From Moniliella sp. 'wahieum' (lineage: Eukaryota > Basidiomycota > Moniliellomycetes > Moniliellales > Moniliellaceae), in NCBI GenBank assembly GCA_003971905.1, contig RSEE01000021.1:558001-622000 (forward strand): 64,000 nucleotides of DNA, written 5' to 3'. Within the stretch, counting starts at the first letter, position 1, and each line of letters opens with the position of its first letter. Under the pieces are notes generated by a model, which was not told the origin of the DNA, did not search any database, and saw only the letters and a list, made by a program, of their open reading frames with translations. Positions 49,547 to 62,137 of the stretch are shown piece by piece. Position numbers and translations under genes: made by a program.

Positions 49547-49878
49547 CGCGACAAAAAAATATAAGCCAGTTTCCGCCTCCGTTTTCCACAGGCTATCATT
49601 GCACCGATGGCAGACAATATTTCACTCTGGACCTCGCCCGTTCGTGTTGAACGTCGAACAACGTTGAGCGATTGAGGGTCTGTTTATGCCCAGTAGTGGC
49701 CAGTGCGAGGCCAGGTTGGTCAGGTCGATTGCCCTTTCCTTTGTGGTTGGTTGCCAGGCTTGCCCTCAACGGCCTCAAAGACCCCACCCGCCAGACGGCT
49801 TCTCAACTCAGATCTCATATCTAATCCGCTTTGACCATGTCCTGTTATCCGTTGCCATTTGACATTCAGAAAGATTCG
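49547..49878. other. Short intergenic region
   Basis: Promoter of the NAN1-like gene and esterase 3' UTR. Nothing else seen. Confidence 0.5.
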
Positions 49879-51169
49879 TCAATGATCCCCATAAGCCAGC
49901 ACACTTGACACGAGTAGGTTCAGACCCTCATCAGCGCCAACAAAGAGAGGCAGGGCAGTATCCACAAAGATGGGGTAATCATGGATCGAGTATGGGGACA
50001 GGATGAAGGTTGCTTCCACCTCATGGCCCAGCGACTGGAGCTTTTGCACGAATGGTACCGCGGACAGCGGATACGATAAGTCCCACATCCCGCTCACCAG
50101 GGTCAGCTTTGTCTTCTTTCCTCCCGCGGGGGCGTGGCTGAGCCACGTCCAATCCCCCCGCAATGGACTGGCATAAGGATGCAACGCTGCCTGCTCTTCC
50201 TCCGACGTTGAAGCGCGAGGCGTGGTCTGGACAATCTCATGCACAAATGTTTCGGGGTCCGTTGCGCCAATCGCCCAGTGCCGCCGACTGATCACCATGC
50301 CCGAAGCCGTTAGGACAGCGCACTGTTTCTCTCCGCCGCCTTGACTTCCTCCACGGGTAAGACTGATTCCAGTCCAGGCGCAACCAATACCAGTTGCCCG
50401 GGAGCGGGTAGACCGGCGTCGCGAGCAGCTAGGACGAGTGCAGCTGCTAAGCTCCCACCCGCACTGCAATCGAATCAGGAAGTGTCAGTACGAAATGAAG
50501 AGCTGCAATGGGCCGTTGAGCACTGACCTGTCACCCAACACGATAAACTCGAGCCCGAGCTCAGTCGCAGCTTTCTGCAGCTCACGATACACGATAAGAA
50601 GCGGAGGGAGCACATCCCAAATCCCACCCCATGGCAAGAGCGTGTATGTCTGGACAACGACATACGCATCCAGTTGGACCGCCAGGCGAGAAGCAAACTT
50701 CCAGTGGAATGCACTCATGGGCGAGACGAATCCGCCACCATGGAAAGAGAGAACAACCCGCTTAGCTCCCGATCGGGAGATACCCGCCTTGGCACCTGAT
50801 ATCTGGGAGGCTTCTTCGGCAGAGGAGGGGTGGGGGGAGAGGGTGCGGGGAGATGGCCAATGGCGCCAGCCAGGCGCTGCGCGCCTTTGTCCACTCGTCT
50901 GCAGGGCCCGGGTGGGCAGTAGAAGGTGGTGGCGGCAGAGCAGGAGGGGGAGATAAGGTGTTGGCATCATCCTCTAGCACCAGATGGCCAATGTGCACAT
51001 GGTAGTGATCCTCCAAGTGCGAGGGCATCGTTCGAGCTGCGTCATGAGGCGCAGCACTACTGGACCAAGGTGTCCTGCCTCGAGCCAGTCCACTGAAGAG
51101 TCGGATCAAGGCCCAGCAAACCATGGCGCGAAGCCAGGATGTAGTCTGTTGTACGACCTCGACGCCCAT
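49879..51169 (-). CDS. Alpha/beta-hydrolase, HSL-type esterase/lipase
   Basis: Hydrolase of the hormone-sensitive lipase group, possibly acting on sterol esters or other lipophilic esters like yeast Say1; the substrate is not shown by the sequence. The start is taken at the ATG at 51169. A hydrophobic helix around residues 10-30 (AMVCWALIRLFSGLA) could anchor it to a membrane. The oxyanion-hole motif HGGGF is in VVLSFHGGGFVSPMSAFHWK. An intron at 50464-50527 (GTCAGT...CAG) splits the nucleophile elbow and joins LGD-S to AGGSLAAALVLAARDAG, giving GDSAGG. The catalytic Asp is probably in VSGMWDLSYP; the His in the SIHDYP segment. About 410 codons, normal. A break near 50780 shifts the frame before the HGGG block. 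Confidence 0.87.
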
Positions 51170-52306
51170 GCCGGCTAGTTGCGAAGGTTGGTGGTTGGCT
51201 GTTGTGCAGACGCTGAGGGGGAAGCTCAACCAGACGGCCAGGAGTCTGTCGTCGCTTCAAGCTTCAAGCGATAACCTTGCCTCCGAGAGGAGCTGGTGAC
51301 AGTTCGGCACGAGCCATACATACTACTCACGGGTCACGGTCACCTTTCGTAAGTGTGAGTGCGCTGCCCTGTTTCGGGGAAAACCCCACAATCCCCATAC
51401 TAAAGTGGACTCGCACAAGACTGTGGAAGAATGGTCTGTCACGTGACGGATCCCAATATGGTATCTGCGCTTCTTCATCGAATCAAATTTCAAAGCCGCC
51501 ACCTCTCCCACACGCGCTTCAACTCACCACCCCAGAGGATCCGCCTCAAGCTTCAAGCTTCACGGGCGTGAATCGACAATCTGTGGCGATCGTTCCTGCC
51601 ACCCTTAGGCGTTCTTGATCGTCTCTCGTTCCTCTCGTTTGCGCAAACGGTCGATCCCGATACCCCCTGTTTCCTGCCATCCTGGCCCAATAACGGCCGC
51701 ACTGGTCCCTATGCGAGTTTGCAAATAGTGGGTGGCAGGGCATATACGCCTTAGTACACACAGTAGCCCCTGCCCGAGCGGTTTGTCCATACATGTACAC
51801 CGGAAGGAGGGCGACAGTAGGAACGATCTTCTTCACATATCCATTGCTGTGGCCCCAACAGGCTCAAAGGCAGGCTTCACGGCCTGGTGCCGCTTCACGG
51901 CCTGAGCTTGTCTGAACAATGGATCCCACCGAGTCGATGGGGAACCGAGTTGATGGGAGCTATGCGGATGGGAAGAATCGGGCCTCGATCCTTCGTTTTC
52001 CATCTTTCCACCAACGAGGGGTGTTTGGGGATGATGGTCGCTTGGGTCACCGGACCGAGTGATGGATTGGAGGCTGCCTGCGTCGACTGGCTGCCAGGCC
52101 GAGTCGTTTTAGCAGCTGCCTGCGGTTGGTCACATAGCCGTGCAGTGGCTTGTCATGCTGCTTTTTGAATGGCGCAGAATTGGAGCTGCGACAAGGTCCG
52201 CCCCTCTTCCCTGTTCGGCTGAGGCTCAGCTGCAACCTACCGGCCCCACTCCCATCCTCCCCGGGCCCACTCTTGGCTCCACATCGATCGTAGTCCAGCA
52301 GTGCAT
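51170..52306. other. Intergenic region esterase / PAK-like kinase
   Basis: About 1.1 kb with short GCTTCAA heptamer pairs at 51255-51268 and 51550-51563. No believable gene. Confidence 0.45.
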
Positions 52307-55300
52307 TTACTCATCCTCCGACTCAGCCTGCTGCTCCACCTCATGCACAAGATCAAGGAGGTGGGCCATCTCCGGATACGACGCTGCCAGGGCTACGAAC
52401 GGATGGGCAGATACTTGGTCTGCCGTCGGACGCTGGTCGGGGTCGAGGTGGGTACAGGCAGCGAGCAGCGTGCGCAACTCGTCCGACACGTGGGTAGTAG
52501 GCTGCAAGTCGGGTAAGCCGAGCTGAGCAATCTTGCCCACCGCCTCGCGCGGCGGTAGGTCAATGTACGGCGGCGTTCCCTCGCTCAGTTCCCACAGCAC
52601 AGCGCCCAGCGACCAAATGTCCGCTTTGAACCGGTACGGTTTGGCGGCGATCACCTCGGGCGCCATCCAAAATGGGGTGCCGACCACGCTGGTCCGCCAT
52701 TCTCGGGACGACAGGTGGGCAGCATGGGTAAAGTCGGTCAGCTTGGTGATGCCCGTAGCGGCAAGCAGGAGATTGTCCGAACGAAAGTCGCAGTGCACAA
52801 TGCCCTGCGCATGGAGGAAGGATAAGGCAACCGATGCATCCGCCACAATCCGTGCCACCTCAGCATCCAGCAACGGACGCTCAATCGACGCCAGCACATC
52901 GGCCACACTGCGGTCCATCAGCTCTTGCACCAACCAGATCGCCCCCTCTGGGTCGGGCGTCGACCGGGCAAGGTAAACACCGCGCAAGGCCACCACACGG
53001 TCGCTGCCAGCGCGTTGCCACAGGGCCAACTCGGCAGCCAGATGCGCCAGACGCGCATTCCCGGCCGAGGTGGTGTGGCGGACAACTTTGATGGCCACTT
53101 GACCTTTCGTTCCCATCCGTTCTTCCGCGCAGTACACGTCGCCGCACTCCCCTTCGCCAATGAGCTCAGGCTCGGTGAATAGTCCTCGGCTCGGTCAACG
53201 GAGATAAAGTGGGCTGAAGACGAGTGGTTAGCACATCCGCAGCAGTCTCCAAAGGGGCAAGGGAAATGGAGGGAGAACGTACCAAGGTGCTTCAAGTTGG
53301 ATGGCAGCGAGGCGGCATTCACCGTACCCTTCTTTTGGGGCAGAGCGGGTGAGAGCCGAGCAGAGTTGGGTGAGTGGGCCCATGGGGAGGAGGAGGAACG
53401 GGACCCACCATCCAAGAGGCACGACTCGATTGATTGACGTTCCCGAGCAGGCGAAATGGTATGCGAATCCACTTGTTTACCCAGTACCTCCTTTTCGTCA
53501 GTGCCAGCCCCCTCGTCCCACGAAGGCGCATGCGTAGTAGGGGAGGGAAGAGGAGCAAGAGTAGCACTCCCCCCCAAATTGGGAAGAGGTAGCTTTTCCA
53601 CGGGCGACTGTGGTCGGCCCGGCGTGTGAGGGGTAACGGGGTAGAAGGCATGGGGGGCACGTCCCCCAGCTCCTCGTTCCGTTTGCGCAACCCCGAGCCC
53701 ACTGACCAACGAGCCGAGCTAGTCCGGAGCGGCGCCGCGAGCTTACCCTCCGTGCCGTCGGCGTATGGCGTAAAGGCGCGCAGCGTCGTCCCGCTCTTCC
53801 CTGTGGGCGGGGGGGAGAGGTCCGGGTCCTCTGGCTCGTCCGGCAAGGCAAGACTGAGATGCTCATCAGACGTGTTGGTTGGGAAGGCAGCGTCAGCGGC
53901 GGCATGGGCCAGGCATTGGGCAAGACAGGGGCTCTGGTAACGGTTACCACAGTAGCCTCGTGGTCGCCCGACAAGGAGCGGGAAGCACTCGACGTATATC
54001 CGTCGGTATCGTTTTCGCTTTCTCCCCCTACTTCAGCGGCGTCGAGATCGTACGCATCCATCAATCCCGTGAGCGGGTCCTCCTCGTCACTCAAGGGAGA
54101 GCGGGGCGGCAAGCCAGGAGACACAACAGGGGTTTTGCTCTCGGGGCCAGTGAGTGGGGAAGCCATACTCTCAGCCAAACGAGAGAGACGAGTTGTGGGG
54201 GTCTCCTTGGGTCGTGAGAGTAAAGGTAGGGTAGTAGAAGTCGAAGACGAAGGGTCCAAACCACGATGAAGTAACGTCGGTGTCGTACTAGGCGATTCGA
54301 GGCCTGAAATGCCCAGGCCATGCGGGGGTCGGGCTTTGAGGCTTGCACTACCGGGACTGGCGGGTGGGGGAGGAGGTCTCGCTCCCTTCGAGCCTGCAGT
54401 TGTTCGCTGGGGGTGACGTGTGCTGCCTGAGGGGAAGTCCATCCGTTCAGACTGGAGCCGTCGACGGAACCCGGGCAGAGGAGGTGGCAGGCCTAGATTC
54501 GGTTGAGGGCTGGCTCGTGTGCCCACCCCATCGCGGGAGAAGATGCATAGAGGAGCTAATGGACGTGTTGGCAGTCGATGATCGCGATGGTTTTCTTGTT
54601 GCGGCGAGACGGCAGGGACAACAAGAGGAAGCAGACGAGTGGAGGCAGTGGAGGTACTGGTAGCGGTGGAAGGGCGGGAACGATGAGGGGCCTGCGTATG
54701 ATCAGGATTGAAGGTCGAAGGAGAAGGCGATTCGGCGGCAAAGGGGTCACCCCAAGGATCATCACCGGTAGACGGGGCCAGCGAACGCGGGGGGGCGATG
54801 TGACCGACGATGCTACCGAGCGAGTGAAGGAGGCCTTGCGTCCGAGCTTGCGCAGACTCTCGAAACTTGTCCGTGCGGTGCGTGAGGCTGAGGCGACCAC
54901 ACGCCGGGCTGAAGGGGGTGGCTCGCCGCACCAGGCAGGCGCCCGCAGAAGGGAGGTTGTCGGCCGACGCCGACGCCGAAGTAGCAGACCTTGCTCGGGG
55001 AGTAGAGAGACCGCTTCGCATGCTGGGGGAGGAGGAGAAAGACGGGCAGACTGAGAGGGAATGGAAGAAGGACTGAGAGGTGGGCATTCAAACGAATGTC
55101 AGTCGCACTGCGGGCGGCGCGAGCAAGACGAGAGAGGGGATGAGGTTGCGGTGAAGGAGGGGCGAGACGTTCGGCGGTGCTAGCGGTTGAGGAAGATGGG
55201 GCCCGTGGCCGTGGGGATGGGGCACTGGGGCTCACCGCGCGGTTATCAGAACGATTAATGTCGATCGAGGCGCGGCGACCAACGGCAGCAAGCCCCTCAA

Positions 55301-55922
55301 TTGCACGCTCGGCGACCTCACCAACGGACTGAACCAAGTCGCGCAGGTGCCCTGGCTGTCCTGGCGCCGCATGCGCGGACGGGAGCGGGAACGAGCACTG
55401 GGCGGTGTGGGCAGGCTGGGGGCTGCGACGGGGCGTTGGCGCAGCGGGCAGTGGCGGGGCCGAGAGAGACGCGGAGGAGGACATGGGCATGGGCGACAGC
55501 GCGATGGAGGGCGAGGGCGGCGGCGGAGGGGGAGGGGGAGAGGGGCGGGGAGGCGGGGTGGAGGTGGCGGAACTGGGCCTGGTGCTGCTCGAACTGGAGC
55601 TGGAGCTGGGCCTGCTGCTGGGCAAACTGCTGGAGAGCAAGCTGCTGCTGGCGCTCAAATGCTTCCTGGGCCTGGCGCTGCTGCTGGAGGAAGAGCTGCT
55701 GGGCGCGCTGGGCTTCGAGCTGGGCACGCTGCATGTCGCCGAGGCCGCTGTAGTCGGGGCGGGCGCCGTCGGGGAGGGGCGGGGCGCCGGCCCAGACCTC
55801 TTCGCGCCGTCCAGACGGCCCAGCACGGCGGGGGCGGGGGCGGGCGTGCTGGCCTTGCGCGGAACCAGGACGGCATGGGGAGGAGATGGCGGGTGGGAGG
55901 GGATGGAGGGGGGCAGACACAT
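52307..55922 (-). CDS. PAK/STE20-like kinase with long disordered N-terminus and altered catalytic motifs
   Basis: The start is at the ATG at 55922 (MCLPPSIPSHPPSPPH). A Gln-rich coiled coil (about 55740-55560: MQRAQLEAQRAQQLFLQQQR) is followed by helical VQSVGEVAERAIEGLAAVGR and about 600 Ser/Pro-rich residues. An intron at 53214-53282 (GTACGT...CAG) leads to the C-terminal kinase domain (about 53170-52400). The domain shows ELIGEGECGDVYCAEE (P-loop), VAIKVV (Lys), HCDFRSDNLLL (HRDxK altered to HCDxR), LTDFTHAAHL (DFG altered to DFT), VVGTPFWMAPEVI and DIWSLGAVLWELSEGTPPY. The catalytic-loop Asp and Asn and the DFG Asp remain, so it may be weakly active. The SDN and GTPFWMAPE forms point to PAK/STE20. 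No CRIB or PH domain was recognised. That the Q-rich part belongs to the same gene is inferred from continuous coding-like sequence across several frame breaks. Confidence 0.75.
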
Positions 55923-57333
55923 GCAACGCAGCTAAGCTAAGCAGGCTGGCTAAGCTAAGCGCCGAGGCAAAGCGCTAACCCAAGCTCAGCCGCAGCAGGC
56001 GGCAGTGGTTGCGTTGCGTTGCCTGTAGCCGCCGCCTGGGCACGCGTGATGCTCCCAGTGCGTCACTGGCAGCCTGCCTGAGGCTGCAGCCAGGGCCTGC
56101 ACACCGTCGCTTGACTCTGTCCGTCCACGTCCAAAACTTCACTCGCGTATCGCACCAGCACCCAGCCCGCAGCCACCTCGCCTTGGCGTGGCTGTCGCCG
56201 CCTCTGCCCCCCCCACAGGCCCGTGCCCGCACCCGACCCAGTTGTCCGGTCGAGCATCCTCATCCGTCGCGTGGTTCTCACGGTCCACGGCCACCGTCCT
56301 GCGCAGTCGCCCCGTGGGCGGCAGGTGACTGCGTCGGACGCTGGCCGGCTGGCGGGAGGGTGGCACTGCGCCACTCTGCCCCCCACCCAGCGCGGTCGCG
56401 CGGCCTGGCAGCTCGCATTCCACCGCTGCCAGGAGGCGCGCTGCTCAACATCGGAGCCACGGCCCGCTCCGGCCCGCACCAGCCTGCACCAGCCCGCCCT
56501 GGCAGCATGCGTCTGCACCACATCGCCCACGCGCGGCACCCGTGTGCCCCGTGCCCCGGCGCGGATCCTGTGGCGCCACACCATCACCGACCATCACCCG
56601 CCCGTCCTGTCCCACACCGTCTTCGGCGTCTTCCGGAGCTGCCGCAGTCTGCCACCGGGCCGCCAGGCAGTGGGCAGCCAGCACCACCACAGCCAACCCG
56701 CCCTCGCCCTCGCGCGCCACATGCGTGCATCACCCACTCCTCAACGCACGACGCGTGACGCTAGCAACCGCCAGTGTCCCCGCCCCCCATCTCAGCCGCA
56801 GTCGCACATAGGCCCGCCTACCTGCCAGCGCCTCCTCCCACTCCCCTCCAGCAGCACATTTCTCTTCATTACACATGTCTTCATCATTAGCAGAACCACC
56901 AGCGCACCTGTCGCACGCTAGTAGCCACGTCCAAGCATACCACCCCCACCGCCTGCTGCCGCCTATTCCGCTGGAGGCGGGGGCAAGCGCGGCGCGGGCG
57001 CGCGCTGCGTACGAGGCGCCCGCCCCGCCGCAAAGTTAAACAATCCGGGGCCACCGCGTCGACAGCGGTACGGCGGTACGGATGGCGCTGCGATCAGTTT
57101 GCGCCAAGCCGGTGTTCTGCGGGGCGGGCCGCCCTGGCGCCGGAGTAACAGTAACCCAGGCGCTCGGCCGAGCGCGTTTGCCTTAGCCCCCCGCCTATGC
57201 GCGAGGGCTGCTGCTGAGCACCCAGACTCATGGGCGGCACGTGTGTGACACTGGGTACCTTGCCCAACACATCGCGTGCTCGCGCTCCGTCGGAGTGCTC
57301 CGCAGAGAAGGCGGTCGCAGCGACGGATGCTGG
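55923..57333. other. GC-rich intergenic region
   Basis: About 1.4 kb of very GC-rich sequence, open in several frames on both strands simply because stop codons are rare. No motif, domain or consistent codon bias supports a gene. Confidence 0.4.
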
Positions 57334-57971
57334 TCAATGGGAGTTTTGGAGGCACAAGCGACGCCGTGCTCTCCAGTCCACCCCGGCTGGCCGCGATAGA
57401 CGCTCCGCCCTTCCTCTACACCCTTGATCTGCCTCGCCCAAATCCGATGCAGGCGCAGGACCAGGGCCGGAAACATAGGTCGGATTGGCCGCTGCGGACG
57501 GAGCAACCTCCGTTTTGCTGCTTGCCGCCTTTTTCTCCGTTCCCGGAGGAGGGGGCGAAGTGGATGAAGTAGGGATGGATGTACGGCGCTTGAGCATCCG
57601 CATGCGGCAGAGCGGACCTGCGTTGTCGGAACCCTTTTGCTCCAGAGCAGGGGAAAGCATGGCGGATCAGGGGGAGGCGCAACGCGATTCGATTAGAGGC
57701 GCAAATTGGTCCGTGATGGGGCGGAGAAGTTGTCGGTGGGGACACTGCCAGAAGAAGAAGAGTCTTGGGCAGCGATACCGGTGGGCAACGCAGGTACCGG
57801 AGGTACCTGGGTGTGGAAAGCAGCGTGAAGTGAGGAGGCACTCTTGGCCTTGGTGAGAAAGCGGCCTAGGCGGGTGGTGCTGCCCCACGACGGACGCTTG
57901 CGGAGGCCACGCACGCCACTGCCTGCGTCATCTCCCGTGGGGTCTGGGTTAGGGAGCATGGTGGTCGACAT
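57334..57971 (-). CDS. Unrecognised small Ser/Pro-rich protein
   Basis: I do not recognise it. The start at 57971 gives MSTTMLPNPDPTGDDAGSG, then a basic patch GLRKRPSWGSTTRLGRFLT and KAKSASSLHAAF. After a frame change near 57700 it continues as MLKRRTSIPTSSTSPPPPGT and KKAASSKTEVAPSAAANP down to about 57334. Low-complexity, probably disordered, with basic clusters and possible phosphosites. The end is uncertain. It lies just upstream of the PAK-like gene on the same strand. Confidence 0.4.
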
Positions 57972-58562
57972 GCTTCGCTATTCGTATGGAGAAGGCGGCG
58001 GAGCGGAGAGATAGTGGCGGCGGTAAGCTAGACCACTGCACTGGATAGTGGGGAAGAAAGAGCGGTGGCCGGCGGCAAGGAGCGAGGGAGAAGGGGGGAC
58101 GGAAGGCGCGGATGGATGATCAGATCGATCATCAAGCTTGCGCAATGCATAACGAGCATGATGGATGGGGCCTAGGGTTAGACGTGAGGGCTAGGCTGCT
58201 TGCAATTGCTGAGTCAAGCTAGTCCAGCTTGCAGCTTGCAGCTATTCCAGGCTGTCCGGCCAAGCTGCTTGTCGGACCACCTTTTTCGCTCGGGGCACAC
58301 GGCGCGAGGAAACGGCAGAAGGCGCGGGTAGGGTCTGGGCAGGTCGGGGCGCAAGACGTGGATCGGACCCCGAAGTCCACGTGGCAGTGGGTGGCGCTGG
58401 GTCGGGCGCCCGCTTTATTAACGTGTTTAGCCGCGCGCTCAGCAGCCCCGGCCCAGGCCAGTCTTGTGGCTGTCCAGACAGGACGCATGATGTATGATGC
58501 ATGAGTATGACGCCCGACGCGTGATGATGACTACGATCGCGTTGCTGCTGCTACGTACATAA

Positions 58563-58597
58563 ACTTGAAGCTTCCAGCTTCAAGCTTCAAGCTTCAA
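58563..58597. repeat. Heptamer array GCTTCAA, 5 units
   Basis: ACTTGAA, GCTTCCA, then GCTTCAA three times in register. Confidence 0.95.
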
Positions 58598-58730
58598 GGT
58601 GGCTTGCCCTGTCCCCCTGTTTCCCACCACTGAGCGGACCTCAGACTCCAGACCATGGCCATATCAAACGAACGGCAACAACTGTCCCTACAGCGTCCAT
58701 GGGCATCATGATGCACGTTGCAAACTGTGC

Positions 58731-58824
58731 CCTTCAAGCTTCAAGCTTCAAGCTTCAAGTCGAGCTTCAAGTCAAGCTTCAAGCTTCAAGCTTCAAGCTT
58801 CAAGCTTCAAGCTTCAAGCTTCAA
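58731..58824. repeat. Heptamer array GCTTCAA, about 12 units
   Basis: CCTTCAA, then eleven GCTTCAA units, interrupted by two 5-bp pieces (GTCGA and GTCAA); the last seven copies are perfect. AAGCTT and CTTCAAGC words overlap, so partial hairpins are possible. Confidence 0.96.
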
Positions 58825-60143
58825 GACCCGGTGAGCATTCAATAATTAATAAGGCCTAAGGAGACGCACGAATCAGTATTAGTGTTGGCTCCAACTGCGT
58901 GGTACGTTGCGAGCGAATGTCCTTAGCCACAGCTGCAGGAGGCGGCTTGGTTCCGCCTCTGTTGCACTCCTGGCTGCCTTCCCTAATTGCATCACACCAC
59001 ATCCTCCCTCCCTCCCTTGTTGCTGGCCTTCCATGATGAGACCTGGAGAGTCTGGATGATTCTCGATGTGTGATGCAATCGCATGGTGGTGGTGGTGGTC
59101 TAAGCCAACCAGCCAGGGCTACAGAGGAACATCGAGCAGCGAGTCGCCAACAGGGGCTAAGCTGCGGAACAAAGACAAACATGAGAGAGAAGACAACGGA
59201 ACTCCTAGGCCTGATGAGGAACTCAAGGGACGTTGGCCAAAGCACGAGCGACCCGGTGGTTCAACATCCCACAATAGTCTGAAGAACGGGGCTAGCCGGG
59301 CAAGGCACCTTGACCAAGCGATCAATGGGTGAGAGAACGAGGAGTCGGTCACGCCAATGAGGGCTCTGAACGCGGCTGTCCGATAGGTAGTCTGGCATGT
59401 AATCGGAATGGATGCTGTGGGTGGAGGTATACGCAGTACTGTTGCCTAATATATGGTGGAAGAAAAGGTCCTCGCGAACACTTGCCATAATTAACCATGG
59501 AAGAGAACCTCTTCATTTTATACACAACGGTAGAATCTCTTCATTTTTTTCGCATGCCGCATGCCGCAGGGTGCCAAGTGAGGTCGATGAGTAGCCCAAC
59601 GAAACAGCAGACGCAAGACGCATGGTGACGTCCTTGCAATGGCCATGCATCATGAGTCTGGTATTGTGTTCCGAGCTGTAGACGCACCATCAATCCGATG
59701 TGTCATTTTGGCAGTGGTCCTAATTATTACCCCGCGTTCACATCCCCCTCGCACACTTCTCGTTCGAGGAGCGGCTGCGTCGCAGTGTGTTCCTTGGGAT
59801 GGCTGTGGCGATGGAGAGGATGCGGGCAAGGGCAATGCGGTGCGCCGGAACGACGAGTATGACAGAAGTGGGGCTGGGGAACGGTTGGTGGGGGGGCTCT
59901 CGTCAGCTCGACGTCCGAAGCGTCCCAGCTGGCCGCCAGCCTGCTCCACACCTGGCTTGTCCAGGGCGCGCGGCGCGACGGCTGAGCTCAGCCACTGCAG
60001 CCCGGAATCCCCGGCTGGCGAAAGGCCAACTGATACTGGGCGTTCAGTTCCACTGAACGTTCAACCACCGCTTTGCGTTAGCTAAGGCATGGGCAGCACT
60101 GCCCCCGTGCGGCGCTGAACCCGCAGCGCCAGGAGCCACGTAA

Positions 60144-61490
<1,347 letters not shown>

Positions 61491-62137
61491 GCTGTGTGCT
61501 CTTGCGTCACGCGTGTCTTATCTCAGTAACCTGTGCGAGATTTTCTTGCTTGCCTTGCCCGCTGCGGGGGTGCCCATGTGGCCAGCTGCTTGCCATGCAA
61601 AAATATGTTCGTCCCTCGTCGCTTTGTTGGCAGATTTGTAGATTTGTATAGATGGTGCTCCTCCCAGAAAGGTGTCGCGTGCGTGTGGTCAGAGGTATGG
61701 GCAGGCTACGTGCCATCGCTCCTGGATTGAATATTGATGCATGATGATGTGGAGGCAGCTGAAGCTGACGCACGAGGGGGCCGTTCTGCTGGCCTTTGTG
61801 TCGTTTGACCCGCAAGGCGGCAGACGGCGCTGCAGGCGCGAGACAAGGCAGGGGCTGGGCCAGTGCCGGCCAGTGCGCAGCCGGAGGCGTGAGGCTGCTG
61901 CGTGAGGCTGCTGCATGAGGCTGGGCGCTGGTGGCGACTGCGCTGTGGCGCAGGCGCTGGTGGCATGTGGCACGCGACGCTTCTTCGGCGCTGGCTCGGC
62001 GCCGCCCTTCCGAGCACGTCCTATTCCAACGCGTGTCGACGGCCTCTCCATCCGCAGCCTCAACGCAGCGGTGCCTGGCGGCAGGCAAGCCTCCCACGCC
62101 GCGCTGTGCTGGCCGGCCACTACCATCTCTCCTCGGC
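61491..62137. other. Intergenic region actin / RING-PH gene
   Basis: Actin 3' UTR and promoter of the next gene. GC-rich overlapping frames between 61740 and 62130 have no recognisable content. Confidence 0.45.

Noticed and set aside
56009-56921. Overlapping long open frames on both strands
   Set aside because: Very GC-rich with few stops by chance. The translations are rich in His, Arg and Pro without domain or motif.
58563-58824. GCTTCAA arrays as a CRISPR array or transposon ends
   Set aside because: Units are 7 bp with no unique spacers, no flanking target-site duplication and no transposase; they are simple tandem repeats.
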